A stretch of DNA of 64,000 bases from Acanthacorydalis orientalis (GCA_034766995.1 CM068322.1:1314589-1378588), one strand, 5' to 3'; positions 11,505 to 22,251 are shown, counted from the first letter of the stretch. Made by a program: numbers and translations. The notes: generated by a model not told the origin, from the sequence alone.

Positions 11505-12189
11505 AAGGAGGCTATAAGAAGGAGAACGAACTCTGTCGATTGCCTATTGTAATCAATTTATGAAACCCAACCATCGGATTGCAGCGCTAGTGTCGGTGAA
11601 AGGACTTATGCGCGAAGGCCGATGCGCACAATTCTCGGTACTACAATATCTGCTAAGTACAACTGATTGTGAAAAGAGGCGATTAGTGTCGACTTATTCA
11701 TTGTTTTTTACGGTGAAGTGTGCGAAAAATTGAATAGTAAATAAAAATTATTTAATAAAATCTAAAACGGAACTTCCTTAACTCCTTGCATGTGTTGAAT
11801 TAAAAAATGTCTGTAATAAATATGTATTTCGTTAAAATAATAAATCGCTTATTCAACAATATTATGTAAATTTAATTATAGCTCAATTTGACTCGTAGGT
11901 GAAAGAGTCAAAATTATATTTGAATATAAAACATAGTAATATAATTCATTCAAATTAAAAGAAAAGTACAATTTTTTGAGCATGTCGGAGTCGAACAGCA
12001 TAAATGCGAATTCAATCATGGATTTCATCAACTCCAATTATTTTTCATGAGCTGTTGAAAAAAATTACAGCATTTGGTAACGCTTCCACTGCTAACATGT
12101 CACCTCGCTCAATGAAATTAATTAACGGATTTTAACAAATAAAGCATTTTCAGGTTCCGAGTCCTTTACCTGTTAAATACTTGTTATTT

Positions 12190-12728
12190 GATGTGAATCG
12201 GTTAATATACTCTCAATAGCAAGCTTTGTTGTAAAATTCCACATTATTCGATCGATCTTGAATTATAGACATGCAGAGTTCTCCCAATTGACGCAAAAAC
12301 AGTGGCGCTGATTCATTTCTATTTAATCATTTTATTATTTTCATAATATATAAGTCGCTAAACTTGCAATATCAATTATATTATAAAAAAGATAGGGACC
12401 ACCTCTGTGATGCTCTTTTCATAGTGTACCTCCCAAGCATTTGATCCATGGTATCGGCTCCACTTATCGTTTTATTATAATAATGAATTATTTCTGGTTT
12501 CATTTTTTCATTAGCTCTTACAATCATATGTGAATATATCGCAGATAAAAAAGTATAACAAACAAAAGTATAAACAGATTTATTTTTCTTTTGAACATAA
12601 GAACAAATTGTAACGTTTTCATGGAAACCAAACATTATTAAGTATATTTGACGAGATTTAGAAGTAACCATTTCTGTCGGAATATATTTTTTGTTTCTTT
12701 TCAAAGTTTTAATGACTGTGTGTTCCAT
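12190..12728 (-). pseudogene. piggyBac transposase C-terminal remnant (DDE_Tnp_1_7)
   Basis: The minus frame from 12728 contains family blocks such as KYIPTEMVTSKSR, NVTICSYVQKKNKSV, KPEIIHYYNKTISGADTMDQ (last catalytic Asp region) and GRYTMKRASQRWSLSF. After a stop the reading resumes in other frames with IIDIASLATYI and FLRQLGELCMSIIQDRS. This is roughly the last 180 residues of a transposase of about 550-600. The N-terminal half with the first catalytic Asp is absent. It begins within a few bases of the end of the THAP exon, in a different frame, so the two are joined at DNA level and probably not as one protein. Confidence 0.85.
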
Positions 12729-12734
12729 GTTCGG

Positions 12735-13074
12735 GGTGTACTTCTGACCAGATCACATGAGGAAAAATGTTTCTCGCAAATGAATAAACTGTCCTGTATA
12801 GTCGGGTAGAATCGGGGGAAATGATTTTGACATTTCTCTAGCCACGCACTTCTCAAATCTGCTTTTTCTGCTATAAAAGAAATATTTTTATAATAATAAT
12901 AATTCATTTCGAATAATTTGAGATTTTATGTATTTCATACATATTACGAAATTTCTTAACTACAATTTTCAAATTTACAATTTACAAATTCCAAAGATTA
13001 CTTACCGGTGGAAAAGAAAGCATTGCTTTTCTTTCTTCTCTTACACACACTTTAATGCAACAAGTCCTGGTCAT
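12735..13074 (-). pseudogene. THAP-domain gene fragment in two exons
   Basis: Exon 1 (13074-13006, minus) starts MTRTCCIKVC and ends SFPP directly before a consensus donor GTAAGT. After about 135 bp a pyrimidine-rich acceptor ending TTTTATAG precedes exon 2 (from 12870), which reads AEKADLRSAWLEKCQ and FICEKHFSSCDL. Together they give the C2CH pattern of a THAP finger: C-x3/4-C, the FP pair, a Trp, then C-x2-H. Exon 1 ends in phase 0 while the good frame of exon 2 needs two bases, so the phases do not join cleanly and the gene is probably decayed. THAP fingers bind DNA in P-element-type transposases and in host factors. Nothing shows which source this had. Confidence 0.65.
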
Positions 13075-13263
13075 TTTTTGTACTAACAAAATGAATGCAA
13101 ACAAGACAATGAGAACTTTTAGGTTAGAATACGTCTTTCAACGTGTTTTTCTATGCGCAGTGCGTTCCGCGCAGAAGTCACCTGCCTGAAACTCGAACAT
13201 CACTTTTTGATGCCCCCAAACACAAAAGTTCGTTCTCCTTCTTATAGCCTCCTTGGTTGAAAT

Positions 13264-13285
13264 ATATATATATATATATATATGC

Positions 13286-13317
<32 letters not shown>
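13264..13317. repeat. (TA)n microsatellite, two arrays
   Basis: Two TA arrays separated by TGCATG. They begin at the last base of the target duplication of the THAP/piggyBac element. Confidence 0.9.
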
Positions 13318-13320
<3 letters not shown>

Positions 13321-13659
13321 TCATTTGTAAATTTTTGAATCGTTTATGGAATAAAAATGATAAACATAACACTAATTGTCAACGCAGTTATCATTCAAAT
13401 TCATACAGTTGTACATCACTATAAATATATTCTACATTTTCTTAACATTTATTTTCTATTTAAGATCGCAAAAAAGTTTTAGTAGTTCATAATCCCAGTG
13501 TTTTTGGGCTATCTAAATACACATGAGCAACAACCAAAAGACATAAATAATGATATGTTTGATTATAAAAATATTATATGGTTTATGACATGAAAAAAAA
13601 TTTACTTATGAAAAAGATTTTTACTTCCAAAATTATTATGTGAATACCGACATAAAAAT

Positions 13660-13660
<1 letters not shown>
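13318..13660. other. spacer, possible very decayed Rep-1 arm
   Basis: The region 13480-13545 read on the minus strand (GGTTGTTGCTCATGTGTATT) resembles part of the foldback arm consensus. The match is too short to be sure. Otherwise nothing is seen. Confidence 0.25.
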
Positions 13661-13690
<30 letters not shown>

Positions 13691-13806
13691 CGTATGTATG
13701 TGTGTGTTTGTGCGTCTGCGTCCCTTGTCGTGTGCGTGCATATGTGTGTGTGTCCGCATGTGCGAGCGAGTGTGTGTGCGAATGTGTATGTGTGCGTATG
13801 TGTGTA
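13661..13806. repeat. (TA)n joined to a degenerate (TG)n tract
   Basis: A TA run is followed by about 120 bp of TG-rich sequence with scattered CG steps. The open frames across it (such as 13636-13959 minus) are products of the repeat. Confidence 0.85.
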
Positions 13807-14495
13807 AAAATTGCATATTGAAAAATAAAATACCCAAGATATACTTATTGTACAGTGTAAAGAATAAATAAAAGTAATATGAACGTAAAATATACAAGTG
13901 CACGTTTTCAACACGAATGAAATAAATTTTCGTCTCTTCTCTAAACATACAATATTCACAATCCTCGTTTATTCTTCGACCCTGTTTATTCCAATTCTAT
14001 AAGGGATAATACGGATTACTACCTTTTGAAAAAAAATGTACATATCGACTGGGAATTTAAGAAACCGGCAGAATGACAAAAATAAGTATATTCGTGCCTG
14101 TTTCTGTTCTTTTCTTCGTGTAATCTTCAGTAAGATTTATAAATTTTATTGGATAAATATATCTTTCTAACGTGGCAGTAGTCACTTTTATATTTGCTAT
14201 GATGAAAGAAATGGAACACTCGCTGTGCAAGACTCGAGACTCTCTCGTCCTGTTAAAAGTAAATTATTCGTTTCACGGTACGCATTCAAGAAAAATAATT
14301 TGGAATATATTTAAATCCAATTATGGAACATTTTATAAAGAGATATTAGATTTTTACTCCGAATTTCAAAGGTGACAAAAATAATTGGTGTAATTGATCT
14401 TTGTGTAAAAATAGCTCTTGCAGAGTTTTTGAAATATTTAAACATATCTTAATTAGTGTTGACTTTTGATATTCAAATATATAAATTATATTGTG
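13807..14495. other. spacer, no gene identified
   Basis: A 67-codon plus frame at 14172-14375 has no recognisable motif. No element ends seen. Confidence 0.5.
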
Positions 14496-14581
14496 GATAT
14501 ACATACATACATACATACATAACATACATACATACATACATACATACAAACATACATACATACAAACATACATACATACAC

Positions 14582-14675
<94 letters not shown>
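14496..14675. repeat. (CATA)n followed by (TA)n
   Basis: About 85 bp of CATA units with a few AAAC variants, then about 90 bp of pure TA. All long frames here encode Tyr/Ile or His/Tyr repeats and are artefacts. Confidence 0.95.
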
Positions 14676-14679
<4 letters not shown>

Positions 14680-15574
14680 TGCTTAGTGATGATCCTTGTT
14701 TTCAAAAAAAAATAGCTTTTTTAATTATTCTAATAGTTTCAGGACATATATTTTTTGAAGGATTAATTATCTATTGATATATACAGTAACATCTCGATTT
14801 AGAGAACTTGATGAACCTAAAAATACATATGTTCTTTCAATGAATATCTTTCTCAATAATATATATATACGAGTAAGTATAAGAATATATATGTGTGGTG
14901 ATCGGGAACGTAGTTTCAAAAATTAGATTTCCGATTCTCGTCTCCAACTATAGTATTATATATTACTAACCATAAAAATAGCATATATTCTTATGTGACT
15001 TAAATACTGTATAGATGTAATAGAAAATATACTTTCCATAAATGTGTTTTTAATTCATAAATTTCATTACTCCGTTAATACATCTGCTAATTTCGTTGGT
15101 TAATATATAATAAATTACTATATCTCCAAAATACTACATATACAACTGTATGTAATATTGTAAAAATGATTAAAAGTGGTTTGAAGGATATATTTTTTAA
15201 GTAATATATTTTCATGCGAATTGGTTCATGAAAATAACAGAATGAAGAGGATGTATCAAAATATGCAAAAATATTGTACAGAATAAATCGCAGGGTGTGG
15301 ATAAAACTGAAATTTTCCAAATTGGGAAGAAACAAATTATAAGTGATAGATATCACTAGCAGTTGGTACTTCAGAGTATCAATATCATTTAAAAATAAAA
15401 AAAGAAAAATGTAGAAAACGTTAAAAGTTCATCAAATATGTATCATATTTAACGAATTTTAAAATGTGATATCAAGATTTAATTCTTGCGTACATTACAA
15501 CATAAAACGACATAAAAAAATTACACACACACAGAACTTTTACAGCAGAAGTCATGAGTTTTTACTGACTTTGA
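14676..15574. other. spacer with one pogo-like end motif
   Basis: At 14784-14810 a TA is followed by CAGTAACATCTCGATTTAGA, which resembles a pogo/Tigger terminus, but no partner end was found. The minus frame at 15087-15356 has no known motif. Confidence 0.35.
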
Positions 15575-16062
15575 CGTTACAGAAATAAAATCGTACTTGC
15601 CAGAACATTTTATTAAAATGCGTATGTTTGCAGCAAGAATCTTGGCGATGTTTGGTAATATGTACCTATGTTAACAATTATTTTCCGTTTTAAAGACTAA
15701 TAAGACTTCACACAGATTAAGATTAACAAATGAACATTTAACATATAAAGTAAAAACATCATTATCACAAAAAACGACACCCGATATTGACAAAATACTT
15801 TGACAAAAGATGTCAAGTTTCTTGTAAAAAATATTATTTTTTTAATTTCTATAATTTAAAATATTATTGTAAGATTTGATAATAATACCTAAAATTAATG
15901 TATTTTTTTATTCTTAACAATTCATCAAACAAAAAATAAATATAGAATTTAAATGAGTTACGTTTGAATATAAATCAAAGACCTTTTTTCGCTCGCTCGG
16001 CTCGCATATTCTCTTAAAATGAATTTGGTGGCTTGGGTTCATATATGAGTATGATACCACTG
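15575..16062 (+). pseudogene. hAT transposase C-terminal tail with 3' end
   Basis: The plus strand encodes EIKSYLPEHFIKMRMFAARI, then LAMFGNMYLC, a stop in place of the following residue, then QLFSVLKTNKTSHRLRLTNE in the same reading. This is the hAT dimerisation segment of the GTF2IRD2/ZBED5-like type, where CEQLFS..K.NK..R.RLT.E.L is typical. About 70 residues of the C-terminus survive. Some 250 bp downstream the sequence ends in GAGTATGATACCACTG, whose reverse complement starts CAGTGGTATCATACTC as expected for a hAT terminus. The 5' part of the element is missing. Confidence 0.7.
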
Positions 16063-16656
16063 CTCTAAAGTATTAACCAATGGGTTACTTTTCAACTTTA
16101 TGTATTGATAAAATTTTTTGATCGCTGATGAATACAAAAAATGTCATAGCTACCATTGCAGATCGGTACCTGCCATTTAAGAAGTAAAAAAATACTTAAA
16201 GAAGACATTAAATCATTAAAAAAAAATCTATGATTGAAAAAGAAATTAAAAACGTACAAGAAGAAAAAAAATTTTATTAAATAAATAATTACAAGTTAAT
16301 ATTAATATTTAGAAGGACCAATCATAATCGTAAATAAAAATTTAATCGTAATTGCCTAAAACTGCAGTTTTCAAAACTACAGTACATTTTTCTGAAAAAA
16401 TATAAATTATTTAATTTTTTAGAAATTATAGAGAAGCAGTCACATAATTATGTACACATTTACTTTTTCGATATTCATTAGCAAAACAATATAGTAACCA
16501 ACAAAAATGTTTAAATTCCACTTATTGTTGAAACTTTTTTCAACATTGATAAAAAATATAACAAATCTGGTAACAAGTTTGTATACCATATAATTTTTTT
16601 CTACAAAAGATTAGTTTAAAGAAAGTCTCAATCTACGGTTTTTCAAAAAAGAAACT
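16063..16656. other. A+T-rich spacer, no gene seen
   Basis: No frame above noise and no repeat recognised. Confidence 0.5.
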
Positions 16657-16701
16657 ATTACGTTTAACACATAGTGAAATATACTCTGTGTTAAACGTAA
16701 T
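16657..16701. repeat. perfect 15-bp stem hairpin
   Basis: ATTACGTTTAACACA (16657-16671) and its exact reverse complement TGTGTTAAACGTAAT (16687-16701) flank a 15-base loop. The right arm ends on the TA target site of the family A element that begins at 16703. Confidence 0.9.
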
Positions 16702-16702
16702 A

Positions 16703-17238
16703 TTAGGTTGATAGGAAAATAATTGCGGTTTTTGTTTTCTGAATTCTAATCTTAATTCTTTTCAATAAAAGGGTCATTTTCATCGTGTCTATGTTAATAC
16801 AATTTTAAAGTACATTTTTCTGTCTATATTTTGGTATCATCGATGTTAGTTTTATTATTAATTTAGCTTCAAACTGAGCTATTGAATTAAAGATGGAAAA
16901 GAAGCAAACATGAGAATTTTTCTGTATCAGTTTAAAATGAGTGATAAGGCAGGAGAAACTGCTCGTAAACTAACCTATGCTTTTGGTATGGGTACTGTTA
17001 AGGAACGTACGGTGCAATGGTGGTTCCAAAAATTTCGTACTAGAGACGAGATCCTTGAACAGGAAGGTCGCGAGCATCCTTCTCCAGTTCATAACAACCA
17101 ACTTAAGTTGTTAGTTGAGTCAGAACCACGCACAATAATTCGAAAGCTTCCACAAAAGTTAGGAGTTAGAAAAATCAAAAAAAAAAATGCATATGAATTT
17201 GAAGGTATTAAATAGCAATTATTTTTCTACCAACCTAA
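16703..17238 (+). mobile_element. family A: mariner derivative with surviving HTH, 536 bp
   Basis: Inverted ends TTAGGTTGATAGGAAAATAA and (right end, reverse complement) TTAGGTTGGTAGAAAAATAA, flanked by TA at 16701-16702 and 17239-17240. The 5' region and the DNA-binding part are kept and the whole catalytic region is gone. The 3' terminal piece (ATGAATTTGAAGG motif) is shared with 29670-30216, but the junction lies about 10 codons earlier, so this is a distinct deletion. Confidence 0.9.
16910..17215 (+). pseudogene. mariner transposase N-terminal HTH domain
   Basis: A frame of 101 codons starts MRIFLYQFKMSDKAGETARK and runs through the paired-type DNA-binding region (ERTVQWWFQKFRTRDE; QLKLLVESEPRTIIRKLPQK). 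This is about the first third of a mariner transposase of some 345 residues. It then crosses the deletion junction and ends IKKKNAYEFEGIK at the 3' end. No DDE residue is present. The frame is open, unlike the equivalent region in the other family A copies, which have stops. A peptide from it could bind family ends, but expression is unknown. Confidence 0.8.
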
Positions 17239-17240
17239 TA

Positions 17241-18984
17241 GTTCCGGAGAAGAATGGGTTTAAATGAAATAAAATCTAAACTAATGACTGATAAAAATGT
17301 TTAACTCTTAAAATGAAACTCATTTTCTCTTTAAAATAAGATGAATTGAATAATAATTTCTTTGTAAAAGTAGTCGAACAAACTGCTATTAAAATAATAT
17401 TTTTTGATTATTTTTTATGCGATTTACATGATAGCACACGTTAAAAATGTTCGAGTCTAGTGTTTCAAGAATTGAGATTTTAACTACTCGTATATTCTAA
17501 AATCAATTATGTTTATACTGTGTCATAAATTCGTTTAAAAATTTATAAATTAACAAAGATTTCGTGAGCCATACATATAATAAAAAAAATTATTTGAAGT
17601 CTAATTAGAAAAGAATGTTTCCTTGTTTAGTCATCTAAAGTTGTCCTTAATCCACAAAACTAATAAATAGTTTTCTGTTAAATTTCTTCTATTTTTGTCT
17701 CTGTTTAGTTATTGCGCATATTTTACGACACTACCTAGTAAAAAGGATGTATAATTATATAACGTACATATTTCCACAATTAATAACAAATATGCATTTA
17801 TGAAAAATCTCAGTACCTTTGCATTGTGTCAATAAGACTATCGACAAGTTCGTAAATCTGCTCTTCACTTTTAACTAATTATATATAACGTTCAGAACAG
17901 TACAACAGTATTAAATATTTTAAATAATTGTGATGAATCTTCCAAACTTTCAGTTTTACACAAAAAATATCTTCATTATATTGTCTTCCTGCGCACCAGT
18001 TATCCTTTACTGTATATGAATTCTGTAAGCAAGGTAGGAATTTTTCTTTTAATAACTTTCAACATCTTTAAGTAAATCTCAAACTTATTACAAGATCTAA
18101 TGGAGAAAACTTGAAATCGGGTGTAGAAGAAAATAACCTAAATGTGACCCACATGAGTAGACAAGATGTGTTCACTCATTTATTTTTATACAACATATAG
18201 AACAAAAAGATATCTTATTAAAGTATTGGATATTGTTTTTTTTTTTAATCAGAATATTTATTACTATGGCATAAGTATGCTGGCCCACGCAACTTGCAGT
18301 CAGAGATAAAAATTAAAGTGTGACAATTGTACTATATAAGCCAATATATGCCAGCCTCGTGAATTACCACAGTACGATATATAATATTAGGTAAATAGGT
18401 GTAAAAATTAACATTTTTAATTAATTTTCAAAATTAACCTTAATCAAGTCCCTCTTTATTTTGTAACTGGGTGTTTCTTTTTCTCATTCGGATTTATAAG
18501 ACATAAAATGACTAATAATATACCTTTATTAATTTATAATAATATATAACATTATACAATATGTCATATAATGCATGCATAACAACACTTTTTAAGAATA
18601 AAATAACTTTTATAGACAGTCTAATTTTATTGAATTCTAAATAGTGTAGTAAATAGCGATAAATGCACCTCTTGAAAGCGATTTGAAATACAAGAGCATC
18701 GCAAATTTTATTTGAAATAGAATACCGCGTTGCGTCACTCACGGAATACGGTCCCCACAAAAGAATTTCTTTGTAGTATGTCTATATATCCTCTCCCGCT
18801 GGATTTCCGATGGATAATTCTTGTAAGCTCAGTTCCATTTACATATTTAGCATGTTTGAAATCTACGGGAATCTACATGTTGTTTCTTATATAAATATTT
18901 TTTAGAAAAATAGATACCAAAAAAATAGTTATTTCGTATTCTACTTATACATTTTATGAAGATAATTAAGTATGATAATTTTTT
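17241..18984. other. spacer, no gene identified
   Basis: An 82-codon minus frame at 18512-18760 ends in Tyr-rich low-complexity sequence and matches nothing known. No element ends seen. Confidence 0.45.
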
Positions 18985-19315
18985 CTACGGATCCATACGC
19001 TATACATTATATGCAAGTGCGCGTTTTGAAAAATCGAATTTTACTACAAGTCACTGAGACTATAAATCGCTTACATCAGCCACCGAGGCACAGGATCACA
19101 CTGATCCATCTATACGTTATTCATTATACGCATGTGTGCGTTTTAAAGAATCGAATTTTTACTACAAGTCACTGAGACTACACATCGCATATATCGAAAG
19201 CAGCATCAATTGCAGCCATTGAGGCACAGGATCGCACGAATCTATTAATACGTTATTCATCATACCCAGCTGCGCGTTTTCTACTCAACATTCTCCACGC
19301 CATTGGGGCAGAGAT
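18985..19315 (+). repeat. tandem leader repeats, about 2.5 copies of 125-150 bp
   Basis: Three successive blocks share the motifs CCAT..ATACGYTAT, GTGCGCGTTTT or its variant, ACTACAAGTCACTGAGACTA and GCCACYGAGGCACAGGATC in the same order; the third is shorter. They lie directly upstream of gag, which resembles the repeated 5' untranslated region known from roo-type BEL elements. Confidence 0.8.
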
Positions 19316-19445
19316 ATCTACAAAATCGTAAGTGGTACATTTGTTTTTTTAGTCGCTAATACTTCCTTAAAATCGACAAATTATTCTTCCTCCTTACTCA
19401 AAAGTACTTCGATTTCGATTATTAAACTTCATATTATCAATCACG

Positions 19446-20582
19446 ATGTTTCTAAATCAAGAAAAACGAATTTCGGTACTCGCTAATGAACGTGGTAAAC
19501 TAAAACATATGTTATCACTCTATAAACGTTTCATAGATAATAAAGATAACCATTCGGATTTATTTCAATTAAAAAGAAGAACTAATGATATAAACGCAAA
19601 TCAAATTAGATTTGAGACCGTTCAAGATGAATTGGACAGTCTACATGATGATAAAGACGACATTGAATTACAATATACGGAGCGTGAGTTTTATATGGAA
19701 GATTTTTATGAATATACTAGTAGAGCCGAAAAAATTATTAAAGACTTAGAAAAAGTATCAGCCAGTACATCTATGCGTGGCCCACGAGTTTCGGTTGTGG
19801 AGACTGATTTAATTGATAATACTTTTAAGCATTCGTCAACGCATAAATTATCATCCACGCGTCAAAATGTGACAATAATCGAAACTGGTGCAACAATTAA
19901 TTTAAATAGACAACAGAGTGGTTCACACACTCCTCGCGATAATTTGAATGAAATTTTACATAACAATGTAACGCTATCGCATATAAAAATACCCGCCATG
20001 GTATTCCCGACGTTTAACGGTACGTGCGAAGCATGGCCTAGTTTTTCTGATGCATTTAAGGCTGTGATTCACAAAAACTCTTCACTCCGCGATTCTGAAA
20101 AGTTAATGCATCTAAAATCATGTTTATCGGGAAGGTCATTAAGTAAAATAGAGTCTTTAGAAACAACGGACAATCATTACAGTGTTGCATGGGCGATTCT
20201 CGAAAAAAGTTTTAATGATCCGATTGCAGTCGCTAATAAACACATAAAGGCTATTTTTGAATTAAATCCTGTTTCAAATGCTACCGAAAGATCGATCGGG
20301 AAGCTACTTGATAATGCATCTATACATTATTGTGCATTAGAAGCATTAAAAAAACCGTTTTTAGAAGCATTTCCCGTCTTTGCCATTACTTCTAAATTAG
20401 ACAGTCAATCGCGAATTAAGTGGAAGGAACGGTGTACCGGAAACGAATTTCCAACTATGAAAGATATTTTAGATTTTTTACATGAAAGGCAGAAGGTTTT
20501 GGAAGAAGTGCCGGAAAAAGCGATAAATTATGAAATGAATTCTACTCGAACCGTACGACCAAGAACTATTAATTTCATATGA
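19446..20582 (+). CDS. BEL/Pao gag (DUF1759 family)
   Basis: One uninterrupted frame of 378 codons from ATG at 19446. The N-terminal half is charged and probably coiled (repeated Glu/Lys/Asp, for example RAEKIIKDLEKVSAS). From about residue 178 the DUF1759 region starts with KIPAMVFPTFNGTCEAWPSF, and continues through HLKSCLSGRSLSKIESL and AWAILEKSF to about residue 340. That region is the capsid-like part of BEL/Pao polyproteins. The frame ends at 20582 where the zinc knuckle should continue; the next frame overlaps by four bases (ATGA). In the family the two are one polyprotein, so this is more likely a frameshift than a designed overlap. It is the best preserved retrotransposon frame in the window. 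Confidence 0.85.
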   Translation: MFLNQEKRISVLANERGKLKHMLSLYKRFIDNKDNHSDLFQLKRRTNDINANQIRFETVQDELDSLHDDKDDIELQYTEREFYMEDFYEYTSRAEKIIKDLEKVSASTSMRGPRVSVVETDLIDNTFKHSSTHKLSSTRQNVTIIETGATINLNRQQSGSHTPRDNLNEILHNNVTLSHIKIPAMVFPTFNGTCEAWPSFSDAFKAVIHKNSSLRDSEKLMHLKSCLSGRSLSKIESLETTDNHYSVAWAILEKSFNDPIAVANKHIKAIFELNPVSNATERSIGKLLDNASIHYCALEALKKPFLEAFPVFAITSKLDSQSRIKWKERCTGNEFPTMKDILDFLHERQKVLEEVPEKAINYEMNSTRTVRPRTINFI

Positions 20583-20878
20583 AAAATGCGAAACTCTGTT
20601 TTAATTGTTCGAAATCGGATTATAAAGTAACCATTTGTAAATGTCGCAATACATGTAAAAAATGTAATAAGAAGCATCATACCTTGCTTCATCGTGAACC
20701 TGTCAATTCTATTCAGGCAAATTCTGCTAAATCAATTACCGATATATCATCGCAAGTTTCATCATCGACCTCTATCGCTAATATAATCGATAGAAAGAAA
20801 GATCCACTTATGGTATGCATTTTGTTGGACTTCGGCTCTCAATCTCATTTCTTAACTGAACGCATAGCATCTACTTAG
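20579..20878 (+). pseudogene. BEL/Pao zinc knuckles and start of the protease
   Basis: A frame of 99 codons carries two Cys/His clusters, LCFNCSKSDYKVTICKC and CRNTCKKCNKKHHTLLH, which bind zinc and RNA in gag. Near the C-terminus comes LLDFGSQSHFLTE, the active-site loop of the retropepsin (DUF1758 type). The family has Asp-Ser/Thr-Gly there; here it reads Asp-Phe-Gly, which would abolish activity. A TAG at the end replaces the next residue, and the reading goes on after it as ELPQSKICISITG. Confidence 0.8.
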
Positions 20879-21034
20879 GAATTACCCCAATCTAAAATTT
20901 GCATATCCATCACGGGATGTCAGTAAACGCAAATTGCAATTAAGCGTTCCGTAAATGGAAAAATTTCTTCAAAATTTAACCGTTATTTTGTAGAGTTAAA
21001 TAAAGTAGAACTTTAATGACACTCTTAAAATCAC

Positions 21035-22185
21035 GAAAAATTCCTAAATTAGAATTATATTCTGCTCAATTATACACGAATTTATGAAAAACGACATTTA
21101 AGGCTATTAGCCGCGACAATTTATATCTTTGGATAGATTCCACTATTGTACTACACCGGCTTCAAACGCAGTGTAATACATTAAGAAAATCGGTAAGAAA
21201 TCGCGTTGCAGAGATTCCAAAATTTAGAACACCTGGTAAGGTGGCAACATATTAAAGTAACCAGCAATCCTGCTAATATTACAACACGTAGATTATTACC
21301 ATCTAAACTTGGTTCAATGTCCCCGATTGGCTAAATGAATCAAAAGAAACCTGGCCAGAGATTAAGCTAATAGAAATTCTGGAAAAAAGACAAATCTGCA
21401 CGCTCTCATCTCTTGTTAACGAACTACTTTTCATAAATTTTACTCGTCATTCTTCGTTTAAAGAATTAAAACTCGTTGTCTCATACATTATTCGTTTTAT
21501 TAATATTACTTACCGCAAAATTAAAATTAAAGGTTCATTAACCGTAAGCGACCTACAAATTATTGTACCGAAAATAATTACAATGATTCAAGGTGAAGGT
21601 TTCGCCCGAAAAATAAACTCCTTGAATCAAAAAGACCGTACGGCGGAAAAATATCGTCTCTCTCCTCATATTTAGAAACAGAAGTGGTGATTAGAGTAGG
21701 TGGTCGTTTAAAATTATCAGATCTAACACAATCAAAAACATCCGATTTTACTATGAGCTATAAATCATGTTACAAGGTTAATAATCCGTGAAAAACATAT
21801 TGAAAAAAAATTATGAAACACAAGCTACTCTTAGATACATTCGTTCGCACTACTGTATTATCAATGGCAAAAATACCATGAAATCTATAATTCATAAATG
21901 CATAATTTGTTTTCGTGTTAAACTGATTATACTAGATTATATTATGGACAATTTACTGAAAAAATCATTTAACATATGAATTCGTCTCTTTCTATAAACT
22001 AATGTAGATTTTTGAGGCATTTTCGTAAAAGAAAAGCGCAATCGGAAAAGCAATAAAGAAAAAAAATGCGTCGCGACTTTTGTCTGTTTTGCAACCAAGG
22101 CAGTTCGTGTTGATTAGTTCAAGATTTAAAATCAGAGGCCTCGTTAGCTGCTCCACGTAGATGTTTTGCACGCAGAAGGAAATAT

Positions 22186-22251
<66 letters not shown>

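Larger units (their letters stand above)
11505..13254 (-). mobile_element. 1750-bp inverted-repeat element with THAP exons and piggyBac remnant
   Basis: A 28-bp perfect inverted repeat bounds the element: the left end starts AAGGAGGCTATAAGAAGGAG (11505-11532) and the right end is its exact reverse complement (13227-13254). The flanks repeat GGTTGAAAT directly (11495-11503 and 13255-13263), a target duplication of 9 bp, or 8-10 bp depending on where the border is set. Inside, on the minus strand, lie a THAP zinc-finger exon pair and then a C-terminal piece of a piggyBac transposase. A THAP N-terminus with an 8-bp duplication is typical of P elements and 9 bp of Mutator-like elements, but I find no P or Mutator catalytic domain. 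The superfamily is open. Confidence 0.75.

Noticed and set aside
14346..14715. Several frames of 60-120 codons on both strands
   Set aside because: They translate TA and CATA repeats into Tyr/Ile or His/Tyr runs. The same applies to the frames at 24471, 31590, 37953, 39660-40013, 45318-45675, 46315-46631, 46956 and 54746-55118.
14784..14880. Pogo-like end CAGTAACATCTCGATTTAGA after a TA
   Set aside because: No matching second end and no transposase nearby, so an element cannot be supported.
18512..18760. 82-codon minus frame as a possible receptor fragment
   Set aside because: No conserved motif; the C-terminal half is Tyr/Ile/Leu low complexity.
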